From positions 2,562,001 to 2,626,000 of the forward strand of contig NZ_CP009888.1 of assembly GCF_000788395.1 (NCBI RefSeq): DNA of 64,000 nucleotides, in the 5' to 3' direction. Source of the DNA: Pseudoalteromonas piratica. Lineage in GTDB: Bacteria > Pseudomonadota > Gammaproteobacteria > Enterobacterales > Alteromonadaceae. Below, in pieces: positions 1 to 8,580 of this stretch. The notes beneath the pieces were generated by a model. That model was not told the origin of the DNA. It saw only the letters and a list, made by a program, of their open reading frames with translations, and made no database searches. Position numbers and translations under genes: made by a program. Position 1 is the stretch's first letter. The number at the start of each line of letters is the position of its first letter.

Positions 1-233
1 AAACTTACTACAACCAATAGTATTAGTAGGATAACAATGGTGATTGCTAACCCTTTCGGTACGCGATAGCGCCCTAATAATTCAATCAGTGGGCTACAAA
101 TTATGGCGATAAAAACAGACAGAAGAAAAGGTACGACGATTGCGCTTGCTAACTTTAACCCTGCAAGTACGACAATCAGCGCTGCAAACACTAACAAGCT
201 TTTACTGGCGCCGGTTAAATTTTGCTGAACCAT
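1..233 (-). CDS. AI-2E family transporter, N-terminal part (runs off left edge)
   Basis: The minus-strand reading frame begins with ATG at 231-233 and stays open to the window edge, giving about 77 residues. The peptide starts MVQQNLTGASKSLLVF and has two hydrophobic stretches, around residues 12-45 and 62-77, separated by the short polar segment ELLGRYRVPKG. That pattern matches the N-terminus of the TqsA/YdiK/PerM (AI-2E exporter, PF01594) family of multi-spanning inner-membrane proteins. A second member of the family (PerM) lies at 18150-19220. Substrate cannot be told from this fragment. It is divergent from the epimerase gene to its right. Confidence 0.7.
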   Translation of the reverse strand, partial: MVQQNLTGASKSLLVFAALIVVLAGLKLASAIVVPFLLSVFIAIICSPLIELLGRYRVPKGLAITIVILLILLVVVS

Positions 234-322
234 GGCTATCCTTAGTTCGTATTATGACATTGTTCTAATTAAGGCTATGCTACAGTATAAGCGTGGCAAA
301 TAGGAAGCTATTTGATTTATCT

Positions 323-1219
323 ATGAATATTTTAATAACTGGGGCCACAGGCCTGATTGGTTCACACCTGTGTAAGCACCTTGCAAACCATCACAAATTG
401 GTGGTACTAACGCGTCGTAAAGAAAAAGCCTTTACTACTTTAGGCCATCATATTGATGCCCATGAATCACTTGATGATATTGATTTTAATAATATCGACT
501 GCGTGATTAATCTCGCAGGTGAGCCAATTGCAGACAAACGCTGGACAGCCTCTCAAAAAAACAAAATAGAAGCGAGTCGCTGGCACATTACAGAACAAAT
601 TGCTGAAAAAATTAATGCTGCAACCACACCTCCGCACACTTTTATTTCTGGCAGTGCGATTGGTTTTTATGGCAGACAAAACGAGCCCGTTACCGAACAC
701 GATAATCAGCCATTTGATGAATATAGCCACCAGTTATGTAAAAAATGGGAGCAACTAGCTTTAAACACTGCTTCGGACAAAACCCGTGTTTGTATTCTAA
801 GAACTGGTATTGTACTTGCGAAAAAAGGGGGAGCACTGGGTAAAATGGTACCGCCCTTTCAATTTTATCTTGGTGGCCCAATTGCAGACGGCAAGCAATA
901 TATGTCGTGGATCCATATTAACGACATGGTGAACATTATTTTGTTTTTAATCGAAAACCAATCAATGCAAGGGGTGTTTAATGCGACAGCACCAAATCCT
1001 GTAACAAATAATGAATTTAGCAAAAGCCTAGGTAATGCGCTCAATCGACCGAGTTTATTGAGAATGCCTGAATTTGTATTACGCTTGCTATTTGGCGAAA
1101 TGGCTGATTTGCTGGTATTTGGCCAAGCGGTCTTACCTAAGGCAATGAATGACGCAGGTTTTAAATTTCAATATCCTGAACTAAAACCCGCATTAGAAAA
1201 TGTATTAAGTGGGCGATAA
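323..1219 (+). CDS. TIGR01777 family epimerase (YfcH-like, SDR extended)
   Basis: A 298-residue protein with an N-terminal Rossmann fold, GATGLIG at residues 7-13, followed by the family motif SGSAIGFYG about 100 residues later and a C-terminal DUF1731-like tail ending near ALENVLSGR. It belongs to the NAD(P)-dependent epimerase/dehydratase superfamily (E. coli YfcH, plant SulA-like). The substrate is not known for the family. The frame is open further upstream to a GTG at 293, but the family begins at MNILITG, so the ATG at 323 is preferred; neither start has a convincing Shine-Dalgarno sequence. The stop codon sits inside the loop of its own terminator hairpin. Confidence 0.85.
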   Translation: MNILITGATGLIGSHLCKHLANHHKLVVLTRRKEKAFTTLGHHIDAHESLDDIDFNNIDCVINLAGEPIADKRWTASQKNKIEASRWHITEQIAEKINAATTPPHTFISGSAIGFYGRQNEPVTEHDNQPFDEYSHQLCKKWEQLALNTASDKTRVCILRTGIVLAKKGGALGKMVPPFQFYLGGPIADGKQYMSWIHINDMVNIILFLIENQSMQGVFNATAPNPVTNNEFSKSLGNALNRPSLLRMPEFVLRLLFGEMADLLVFGQAVLPKAMNDAGFKFQYPELKPALENVLSGR

Positions 1220-1232
1220 CGCCCACTTTTTT
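1208..1232 (+). terminator. Rho-independent terminator of the TIGR01777 gene
   Basis: Arms AGTGGGCG (1208-1215) and CGCCCACT (1220-1227) enclose a four-base loop and are followed by a run of T. The stop codon TAA at 1217-1219 lies in the loop. It also abuts the 3' end of the convergent permease gene. Confidence 0.8.
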
Positions 1233-3726
1233 ATAATGCACGCACTAAGCCTTGGGTATTTTTACGCAACGTTTTCGCCACTAAACCATAGCCTAGCAAA
1301 GCAACAAAAATCGCACCAACCACAGGTCCATATACCCACATAGCTGGGTGAAGATTACCAAGCTGTTCAAACATACGATATTGCACTATAAGAAGCGCTA
1401 CATCACTGAAAAGTGCTGCTGCAATACCTGCAAATAAGCCAAGCAATACAAATTCATAAAGCACTGCATTTTTAATTAGCGTTGCTTTTGCACCCAGCGT
1501 ACGAAGTATCACCACTTCTTGCATACGATCATGAAGGCTCGCTTGCACTTGCGACACCAACACCAATGCACCACATATCACGACAATAACCAGCACAAAG
1601 CTAATTGCTGTTGCAACCTGATCAATGGTAGATCGCACTTGTTTAATCATTGAGTCCACATCTATGATACTAACGCTTGGATGATTGCGAACTAGTTGTT
1701 GCAGTGCACGTTTAGATTCGGTCGGTGTGCTCACCGCGGAAATATAAGTAGCTGGAAACTGAGACAGCACTTTAGGGCTTAAAATAATAAAGAAATTTGG
1801 CTGCATGGTAGACCAGTTAACTTCTCGTAAGCTGGTGATTTTGGCACTAAAACGTTGTGAACCAATTAAAAATTCGAGCTCATCGCCAATATCAACACCC
1901 AAACGCTCAGCCATTGACTCTTCCATAGAGAGCTCATTTTCTTCTGGGTTCAGCCACTCGCCTTTAACAATGGTATTGTGATTTGGCAAAGTATCACGCC
2001 ATGTTAAATTTAGTTCACGCCCTACACCTGAGCGCGCTTCTTCATCACGTTTTTCATTTTCTTCAGCAGAAACTGAACGCGCAACTAACTCGCCATTAAT
2101 GCTGTTTACGCGCCCACGCACTACTGCGTAGAAGTCAGTTTGCTGAATATTATTCTCAGCGAGGAAATTAGCAATATCAGTACGTTCGTATTCACTGATA
2201 TTAACTAAAAAACCATTCGGCGCGTTTTCAGGTAGCTGCGATTGCCAGTCTGCGATTAAATCGTTTTTCATAACAACTAAAAACAGAATTAGTTTGATTG
2301 CCAAAGCAAAACTAATCACTTGGACCGCATTTGCATTTGCACGTTTTTGCAATGAAGCAATTGCTAACGACCAGCTATTGCCCGGTTTTAAGCCTAGTTT
2401 GCGAGATGAGGTAAAGAGTAAACGGCTTAGACCAAATAACATGGCAGCAAGTAAGGCACAGGAGACAAACATAATGCCTGCGATCATAATGCTGCGACTA
2501 AATAGACACATTAATGCAAACACCGTAAGTGTTGCTAACAACAAGTGCAGTTTCGAAACTTTAAGTGAATCGCCTAGATTACGGCGTAATACCCGCATTG
2601 GTGGAATATCAAATAAATCCATTAATGGTTTAAGTGAGAACATCACCGCACAAATAACACCGGTGAATGTGGCAAGTGCCATTGGCCAAAATGATGCTGC
2701 TGGTAATGCTTTACCCATCTTTTCACTAAGTAAATCAATTGCAACCACTTGCAACACAAAGCCAAATAATAAACCAATTGCAACAGAAAAGAGCGTTACT
2801 AAAAGCAAATGAATGATGTAAATATTACGGATTGTGACACGTGAACCACCCAGTGTTTTCATCATAGCCACGGGATCATACTGACGTTCGCAGTAACGTC
2901 TTGCTGATACCGCAATAGCCACTGCAGCCAACATAATTCCTAACAAACCTGCTAGCAGTAAGAAGCGCTCTGCACGGTTTACCGAGTCTGACACTGGGCC
3001 TTGTCGGTCTTTAACCCCATACCATCGCTGATTTTCAAGAAGTTGTGGTTTCAACCAGGCATAGTAGTCGTCTAACTGCTGCTCGGTTCCGGCATATAAA
3101 TAGCGATATGAAACGCGACTACCTGGTTGAATAACTTGAGTTTTTTCAACATCAGCAATGTTCATTAACACGCGGCGTGAACTCGAAAAAATGGCAAAAG
3201 GTGCATCTGGCTCTTCAGCTAGTATTTTTTCAGCAACAAAAATAGCCTCACCGATCTCAACTTCATCCCCTACTTCAATATTTAGGCTGTAAAATACTGT
3301 GTCAGATAGCCAGATATTACCTGGCTCGGGGTGAGCATCTGTTACATATTCTTCACCATCAAAACTATCTTTTAGTTTTAGTTGGCCTTTTAACGGATAC
3401 CCTTCATCCGTTGCTTTGATATAGGCTATTTGCATTTCATCTTTGGCAAACAACATGCTATCAAAGCCATACCAAGTAGCAGTGCGTAAACCATCATCGA
3501 TTGCTTTGGTAAGAAACTCTTCTGGTAGCTTATGATTGCTCTGTAGACCGCGATCGGCCGCAATAAACTCACTACTCTTTTGATTTATTGAAAGGCCAAT
3601 TCGGTCAGTAATGGATGACAATGTCATCACTGTCATAACAGCAAGTGCAATCGCCAATAAAATAATATTAAGTTCGCCACGCTTTAACTCCTGACGAAAG
3701 AGTTTAAACGCTAATTTAGCCCACAT
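1231..3726 (-). CDS. ybbP: ABC transporter permease, FtsX type (YbbP)
   Basis: An 831-residue inner-membrane permease of the MacB/FtsX superfamily. It has one TM near residue 25-45, a large periplasmic domain, a cluster of about three TMs around 255-385, more TMs and a second periplasmic domain around 500-690, and a final three-TM FtsX block near the C-terminus. This double FtsX layout is that of E. coli YbbP. The start chosen is the ATG at 3726 (MWAKLAFKLF); it overlaps the end of the ATPase gene (GTGGGCTAA), a sign of translational coupling. A longer frame to 3771 exists but would bury more of ybbA. Substrate is unknown; in E. coli the pair is linked to TesA by position only. Confidence 0.88.
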   Translation of the reverse strand: MWAKLAFKLFRQELKRGELNIILLAIALAVMTVMTLSSITDRIGLSINQKSSEFIAADRGLQSNHKLPEEFLTKAIDDGLRTATWYGFDSMLFAKDEMQIAYIKATDEGYPLKGQLKLKDSFDGEEYVTDAHPEPGNIWLSDTVFYSLNIEVGDEVEIGEAIFVAEKILAEEPDAPFAIFSSSRRVLMNIADVEKTQVIQPGSRVSYRYLYAGTEQQLDDYYAWLKPQLLENQRWYGVKDRQGPVSDSVNRAERFLLLAGLLGIMLAAVAIAVSARRYCERQYDPVAMMKTLGGSRVTIRNIYIIHLLLVTLFSVAIGLLFGFVLQVVAIDLLSEKMGKALPAASFWPMALATFTGVICAVMFSLKPLMDLFDIPPMRVLRRNLGDSLKVSKLHLLLATLTVFALMCLFSRSIMIAGIMFVSCALLAAMLFGLSRLLFTSSRKLGLKPGNSWSLAIASLQKRANANAVQVISFALAIKLILFLVVMKNDLIADWQSQLPENAPNGFLVNISEYERTDIANFLAENNIQQTDFYAVVRGRVNSINGELVARSVSAEENEKRDEEARSGVGRELNLTWRDTLPNHNTIVKGEWLNPEENELSMEESMAERLGVDIGDELEFLIGSQRFSAKITSLREVNWSTMQPNFFIILSPKVLSQFPATYISAVSTPTESKRALQQLVRNHPSVSIIDVDSMIKQVRSTIDQVATAISFVLVIVVICGALVLVSQVQASLHDRMQEVVILRTLGAKATLIKNAVLYEFVLLGLFAGIAAALFSDVALLIVQYRMFEQLGNLHPAMWVYGPVVGAIFVALLGYGLVAKTLRKNTQGLVRAL

Positions 3727-4429
3727 CAGCCTGCACTCCGATACGATCATCGATAAGTTGCCCAGCATCAATATGAATGGTGCGTTGACATTTTTCAGCT
3801 AAATGTTCGTCATGAGTTACAAGCACTAAGGTTGTACCTGCTACTTTGTTTAAATCAAATAACAACTCTTCAATGATGCGACCATTTTTGCTGTCGAGGT
3901 TAGCTGATGGCTCATCTGCAAAAAGTACCTTTGGTTCACCAATATAAGCACGTGCAATAGCAACGCGTTGCTGCTCACCACCGGAGAGCTGCGATGGGAA
4001 ATGATGAAGGCGATGAGAAAGGCCTACTTTATCAAGTAACTCTTTTGCTTTTTCTTCTGCATTACTTTCACCTGCTAATTCCGCAGGCAGCATGACATTT
4101 TCAAGGGCCGTTAAGCTTTGCACCAACATAAATGATTGAAAAATAAAACCGACACTTTTTGCCCTTACAGCAGCGCGTTGTTCTTCATCTAAATTATGAA
4201 GCGGTTCGCCATCGAGAAAAATCTCCCCTTGCGTGACACTGTCAAGCCCAGCAAGAAGTGCAAGCAAAGTAGATTTACCTGAACCTGACGCACCAACAAT
4301 CGCAATTGACTCACCTGGCTTGACATTAAAACTGATGCCAGAGAGGATAGTTAGGTCGCCATCAAGTGTTGCGACAGTTTTTCCAAGGTCTTTAACCTGA
4401 ATCACATTCATTTGCGAAAGTTTATTCAT
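3716..4429 (-). CDS. ybbA: ABC transporter ATP-binding protein (YbbA)
   Basis: A 237-residue LolD/MacB-type ATPase with Walker A GASGSGKST at residues 46-54, the Q-loop segment FIFQSFML, the signature LSGGEQQR and Walker B VLFADEP. It would power the FtsX-type permease encoded directly downstream with an 11-base overlap. Two ATGs are possible: 4429 (MNKLSQ) or 4411 (MNVIQV), and only the second leaves more than 10 bases to the divergent tesA start. The gene order permease-ATPase | tesA is the same as in E. coli. Confidence 0.9.
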   Translation of the reverse strand: MNKLSQMNVIQVKDLGKTVATLDGDLTILSGISFNVKPGESIAIVGASGSGKSTLLALLAGLDSVTQGEIFLDGEPLHNLDEEQRAAVRAKSVGFIFQSFMLVQSLTALENVMLPAELAGESNAEEKAKELLDKVGLSHRLHHFPSQLSGGEQQRVAIARAYIGEPKVLFADEPSANLDSKNGRIIEELLFDLNKVAGTTLVLVTHDEHLAEKCQRTIHIDAGQLIDDRIGVQADVG

Positions 4430-4439
4430 AGGACTCTCA

Positions 4440-5093
4440 ATGTTATTACGTAGTTTATTTGTTATCTTTTTCGTTATTAGTTACTCGGTTACTGCCAACA
4501 CCGATCACAGTGATGCGAAAACCCATAGTAAGCAAACAACTAAAATTCTCATCTTAGGTGACAGCTTAAGCGCAGGCTATGGACTAAAACAAGACCAAGC
4601 ATGGGCTCAGTTGTTACAAAATGCGTACGAACAAGAAAAATCACCTATCTTGTTGATAAATGCAAGTATAAGCGGTGAAACAAGTGGTGGCGCATTGCAA
4701 CGTTTACCCGCTTTATTGGCCGAACACTCACCTGATTGGGTGTTAGTTGAGATTGGCGGCAATGATGGTTTACGTGGTTATCCAGTTAAATTACTGAAAC
4801 AAAATTTAAGCCAAATCGTCGATAAAAGTATTGCTGCTGACGCCAAGGTTTTATTGATGGAAATAGAAATTACACCAAACCTGGGTAAACGGTATGCCAC
4901 TCTGTTTAAGGGGGCTTATCAGCAAGTTGCAAATGAGAAAAACGTACCACTTATTCCATTTTTTATTACATCTGTTGTGACCGATGCTAATTTAATGTTG
5001 CCAGACGGCATCCACCCAAATGCAGAGGCTCAGCCACTACTGAGTGAAAAAATGAAGCAGCATTTTGCGGATATCATTTTACAAAGTGACTAA
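4440..5093 (+). CDS. tesA: Acyl-CoA thioesterase I / lysophospholipase L1 (SGNH hydrolase TesA)
   Basis: A 217-residue periplasmic SGNH esterase. Residues 1-19 form a signal peptide ending in SVTA. The GDSL block is at 40-43 (nucleophile Ser42), the block III Asn is in GGNDGLRG, and the catalytic Asp/His pair is in DGIHPN at 189-194. TesA hydrolyses acyl-CoA, lysophospholipid and various esters. The length and all four SGNH blocks fit the family. The start lies only 10 bases from the divergent ybbA start, so its promoter probably lies within ybbA sequence. Confidence 0.93.
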   Translation: MLLRSLFVIFFVISYSVTANTDHSDAKTHSKQTTKILILGDSLSAGYGLKQDQAWAQLLQNAYEQEKSPILLINASISGETSGGALQRLPALLAEHSPDWVLVEIGGNDGLRGYPVKLLKQNLSQIVDKSIAADAKVLLMEIEITPNLGKRYATLFKGAYQQVANEKNVPLIPFFITSVVTDANLMLPDGIHPNAEAQPLLSEKMKQHFADIILQSD

Positions 5094-5160
5094 AACTGAG
5101 ATTAACGACAACTTTCTCCTTGAAATCGTTTATTAATCACGCAGTTAAAGCACACAGTAG

Positions 5161-5189
5161 TTGATTTTAACAAATAGCGAGAATACACT
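5161..5189 (+). promoter_or_regulatory. Sigma70-type promoter of tRNA-Pro
   Basis: TTGATT at 5161-5166 and TACACT at 5184-5189 are separated by 17 bases and end 12 bases before the mature 5' end of the tRNA. This was assigned by eye. Confidence 0.55.
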
Positions 5190-5201
5190 AGCAACAAATG
5201 T

Positions 5202-5278
5202 CGGCATATAGCGCAGCTTGGTAGCGCACTGTCATGGGGTGTCAGGGGTCGCAGGTTCAAATCCTGCTATGCCGACCA
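5202..5278 (+). tRNA. tRNA-Pro(GGG)
   Basis: A 77-nt cloverleaf with acceptor arm CGGCATA pairing TATGCCG, an encoded CCA at 5276-5278, and T-arm GCAGGTTCAAATCCTGC. The anticodon loop ATGGGGT (5234-5240) places anticodon GGG at 5236-5238. The anticodon stem has the T-T mismatch also seen in E. coli proL, as I recall that sequence. The gene is single and has no integrase beside it. Confidence 0.95.
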
Positions 5279-5512
5279 TTTTTCCTAAACCCTTTCAATA
5301 AGTTACAATCAATTAAAAATTAATCGCCTCTAAAGCGTACCATTAATGTACCAGCAACGTCCCATTATACAGTAGTTGATAGTTACTTTCTGTTTCTCTT
5401 TTTCACGCAAAATATTCAACAGGTTATACATCTCTCTTAGATATGTGAAATCAATAAAATTGCGTAATCATTTATAAACCTAAATCTTGATTATCTATTT
5501 TGAATCTGAAAT
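5279..5512. other. Intergenic stretch, no gene seen
   Basis: AT-rich DNA between tRNA-Pro and the topA terminator. A short direct repeat GTACCA (twice, spaced by TTAAT) lies near 5337-5355. No reading frame, RNA or att-like repeat of the tRNA 3' end was found. Confidence 0.4.
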
Positions 5513-5543
5513 AAAAAAACGCAGCGTATTCGCTGCGTTTTAT
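5513..5543 (-). terminator. Terminator of topA
   Basis: Arms AACGCAGCG (5518-5526) and CGCTGCGTT (5531-5539) around TATT. On the minus strand the stem is followed by a T run (A run at 5513-5519 on the plus strand). Confidence 0.8.
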
Positions 5544-5555
5544 TATTGGTTAAGC

Positions 5556-8216
5556 TTAGCTCTTGGCTTTGGGTTTAGCTTTCGCTTTAGGCTTTGCCTT
5601 GGCTTTAGATTCTTCAACCCATTTGCCATTTACGAAATGAGCAGTCCACCCTGTTGCCTTGCCTTCAACCTCGGACATGACATACTGCTCTTTCGCTTTC
5701 CTGCTATATCGAACCACAGCTTCATTACCTTCAGGATCTTTTTCAGGGGCATCTGCTAAGTAATAAAATTTTGGTGAAATACGCTCACGGAAGCGCTTCA
5801 GCTCTGAAACTTTGGGTGCACGCGTTTCACGTGATTTCGGGAAAGTAGATGCAGCCATAAAGATCCCCGAAGCACCATCACGTAATACAAAGTACGCTTC
5901 TGATTTTTCACAAAGAAGTTCAGGTAAATGAACAGGATCTTCTTTCGGTGGTGCAGCTTCACCATTTTTAAGTAACTTACGTGTGTTTTTACACTCTTCG
6001 TTTGTACATCCGAAGTATTTACCAAATCGACCTGATTTTAATTGCATATCTGACTGACACTTGTCACATTCAATAACAGGACCGTCATAACCTTTTATTT
6101 TAAAGCTACCTTGTTCAATTAGATAGCCATCACAGTCTGGATTGTTTCCGCAAACATGTAACTTACGTGATTCATCAATTAAGTATGAATCCATTGCTGT
6201 TTCACACTTAGGACAACGTTTCATTTGGCGAAGTACTTCTGTTTCTTCGTCCTCAACATCTGCAGCAACTGCTTCTTCACCAGGCACTAGGTTCATGGTT
6301 TGTGTACAGCGCTCTTTAGGAGGCAATGCATAACCTGTACAGCCCAAGAATACGCCGGTACTCGCAGTACGTATACCCATGTTACGACTACAAGTTGGAC
6401 ATGATAAGTCAATTTCAACTACTTGGTTGGTACGCATACCACCTTCGGCTTCTTCTGAGCCAGCCTTTTCTAGGTTGGCTGAGAACTCTTGGTAGAACTT
6501 ATCAAGGACTTGAGTCCATTCACGTTCACCTGCCGCAATGTCATCCAAACGTTCTTCCATTTTTGCAGTAAAGTCAAAGTTCATTAAATCACTAAAACTT
6601 TCAACTAAACGTTCGTTAACAATTTCTCCCATTTTTTCGGCAAAGAAACGGCGATTTTCAACGCGGACATAACCTCGATCTTGGATTGTTGATATGATCG
6701 ATGCATAAGTAGATGGGCGGCCAATACCGCGCTTTTCGAGTTCTCTAACTAGACTTGCTTCACTAAAACGAGCAGGTGGCTTGGTAAAGTGTTGTTTTGG
6801 ATCCAGTTCAACTAAATTGAGCACATCTCCTTTTGAGACTGGAGGCAGTGCTTGCTCTTCTTGGTTTTTCTTTTTAACTGATGGCTGCACACGTGTCCAA
6901 CCATCAAATTTAAGCACACGCCCTTTTGCTTTAAGGGTATAGTCCCCTGCTGCAAGTGTAATGGTTGTTAGGTCATACTCTGCAGGAGTCATTTGACATG
7001 CAACGAACTGACGCCAGATTAACTCATATAATTTTTTTGCATCAGCTTCTACGCCATCTAAGTGGCCTGATAAGATTTCAACGTTTGAAGGACGAATCGC
7101 TTCGTGCGCCTCTTGCGCCCCATCTTTTGATGAATAACGAATTGGCGAAGCAGGTAAATACTTTTCACCAAATTCATTTTCAATATAGCCTCTACACGCT
7201 TCTACAGCATCATTTGATAAGTTTGTTGAGTCAGTACGCATGTATGTAATAAAACCGGCCTCATAGAGACGCTGAGCCAGCATCATGGTCTTTTTAACAC
7301 CATAACCTAAACGTGTACTCGCTGCTTGCTGCATCGTAGACGTAATAAAAGGAGCTGATGGCTTACTTTTGCTCGGTTTTTGTTCTGTATCAGCAACTGT
7401 GTAAGACGCACTTTTTAGTGCTGAGATTGCTGTATCAGTTTCCGCTTTGTTTTTAGGCTCAAATGCTTTACCTAAATATTTGGCAACTGCAAAACGGATT
7501 TGTTCTTCCTGTGACTTAAGTTCAGCATGTATATCCCAAAATTCTTCAGGAACAAATGCTTTGATTTCACGCTCCCTTTCGACGAGCAGACGAACAGCTA
7601 CTGATTGAACACGTCCCGCAGATAAACCTCGAGCTACTTTCGCCCATAACAATGGTGAAACCATAAAACCTACAACACGGTCTAGAAAACGACGTGCCTG
7701 TTGGGCATTAACCATATCAAGGTTAAGCTCACCCGGTTCAGAAAATGCATTTTGAATTGCATTTTTAGTGATTTCATTAAATACAACACGCTTGTATTTT
7801 GACTCTTCACCACCGATTACTTGCTCAAGGTGCCAAGCAATTGCTTCCCCCTCTCTATCCAAATCGGTTGCGAGATAAACATAATCTGCATCTTTTGCGA
7901 GTTTTTGCAGCTCTGCGACAACTTTTTCCTTGCCCGGCAACACTTCATAATGAGGATGCCAGCCCTTATTAGGGTCAATCCCCATACGCGAAACTAAATT
8001 AGCGTAATCTTTCTCTTTACGATATTTAGCCTTCTCCTCCGGAGACATCTTGCGTACTTCAGCTGGCGATTTAGTGGCGGCCTTATTAGCATTACCAGAT
8101 GTTGGCAAATCACGAATGTGACCAACACTGGATTTCACAACAAAATCCTTGCCTAAATATTTATTGATTGTTTTCGCCTTGGCTGGTGACTCTACAATAA
8201 CTAACGACTTACCCAT
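5556..8216 (-). CDS. topA: DNA topoisomerase I (TopA)
   Basis: An 886-residue type IA topoisomerase that relaxes negative supercoils. The N-terminal TOPRIM domain has the catalytic Glu9 ([10 protein letters not shown]) and the DxDxxxE motif [14 protein letters not shown]. The active-site Tyr is in [11 protein letters not shown] near residue 320. The C-terminal third carries three four-Cys zinc ribbons (starting CPTC, CPKC and CDKC), Topo_C domains and a basic [14 protein letters not shown] tail. E. coli TopA is 865 residues. In E. coli topA lies near sohB and yciK; here all three remain nearby but are separated by inserted genes. Confidence 0.97.
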   Translation of the reverse strand: MGKSLVIVESPAKAKTINKYLGKDFVVKSSVGHIRDLPTSGNANKAATKSPAEVRKMSPEEKAKYRKEKDYANLVSRMGIDPNKGWHPHYEVLPGKEKVVAELQKLAKDADYVYLATDLDREGEAIAWHLEQVIGGEESKYKRVVFNEITKNAIQNAFSEPGELNLDMVNAQQARRFLDRVVGFMVSPLLWAKVARGLSAGRVQSVAVRLLVEREREIKAFVPEEFWDIHAELKSQEEQIRFAVAKYLGKAFEPKNKAETDTAISALKSASYTVADTEQKPSKSKPSAPFITSTMQQAASTRLGYGVKKTMMLAQRLYEAGFITYMRTDSTNLSNDAVEACRGYIENEFGEKYLPASPIRYSSKDGAQEAHEAIRPSNVEILSGHLDGVEADAKKLYELIWRQFVACQMTPAEYDLTTITLAAGDYTLKAKGRVLKFDGWTRVQPSVKKKNQEEQALPPVSKGDVLNLVELDPKQHFTKPPARFSEASLVRELEKRGIGRPSTYASIISTIQDRGYVRVENRRFFAEKMGEIVNERLVESFSDLMNFDFTAKMEERLDDIAAGEREWTQVLDKFYQEFSANLEKAGSEEAEGGMRTNQVVEIDLSCPTCSRNMGIRTASTGVFLGCTGYALPPKERCTQTMNLVPGEEAVAADVEDEETEVLRQMKRCPKCETAMDSYLIDESRKLHVCGNNPDCDGYLIEQGSFKIKGYDGPVIECDKCQSDMQLKSGRFGKYFGCTNEECKNTRKLLKNGEAAPPKEDPVHLPELLCEKSEAYFVLRDGASGIFMAASTFPKSRETRAPKVSELKRFRERISPKFYYLADAPEKDPEGNEAVVRYSRKAKEQYVMSEVEGKATGWTAHFVNGKWVEESKAKAKPKAKAKPKAKS

Positions 8217-8281
8217 ATTTGCCTATTTTACTTACGCAGTGCGATTTAATCTGTTAACCCATTTTGGGCGCTATTATTAAA

Positions 8282-8310
8282 GGTATATCGACAAAGTGCC
8301 AGTGTGACAA
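8282..8310 (-). promoter_or_regulatory. Candidate sigma70 promoter of topA
   Basis: On the minus strand TTGTCA (8305-8310) and TATACC (8282-8287) are separated by exactly 17 bases and lie about 70 bases upstream of the topA ATG. This is a visual assignment in an AT-rich region. Confidence 0.4.
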
Positions 8311-8516
8311 GCATATTTTAAAAAAAACTCACTATTTTTACATGCGTTAGCTTTAAAAATGTTCGCTCTGGTTAAAAAATGAATAATTAAAAAAGAAATA
8401 TCTTTCAGCGTGAAGTTAACATTTAAAAAAGACGTTACTTCACAGCGTTTGCTTTTTTCTATCTATTTATGTGATTTAAAAAGTCATAATACGAAATAAA
8501 ATCAGCTTTTAATTTC
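8311..8516. other. Intergenic stretch upstream of topA, no gene seen
   Basis: AT-rich, non-coding in both strands, between the topA promoter candidate and the terminator of the upstream lipoprotein gene. It contains several A/T tracts but no reading frame or RNA that I can support. Confidence 0.4.
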
Positions 8517-8552
8517 AATAAAAAAAGCCTGTTTGATATCAACAGGCTTTTA
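8517..8552 (-). terminator. Terminator of the Ig-like lipoprotein gene
   Basis: Arms AAAGCCTGTT (8524-8533) and AACAGGCTTT (8541-8550) with a seven-base loop. The minus-strand T run lies at 8519-8526. Confidence 0.8.
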
Positions 8553-8580
8553 ATTTGTGAATTAGTACTATTTGATAGAA

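Noticed and set aside
2294..2812. 172-codon plus-strand ORF inside ybbP
   Set aside because: Antisense to a well-supported permease, no family resemblance.
5202..5555. tRNA-Pro as a genomic-island attachment site
   Set aside because: No integrase and no duplicate of the tRNA 3' end found nearby; genes on both sides are core.
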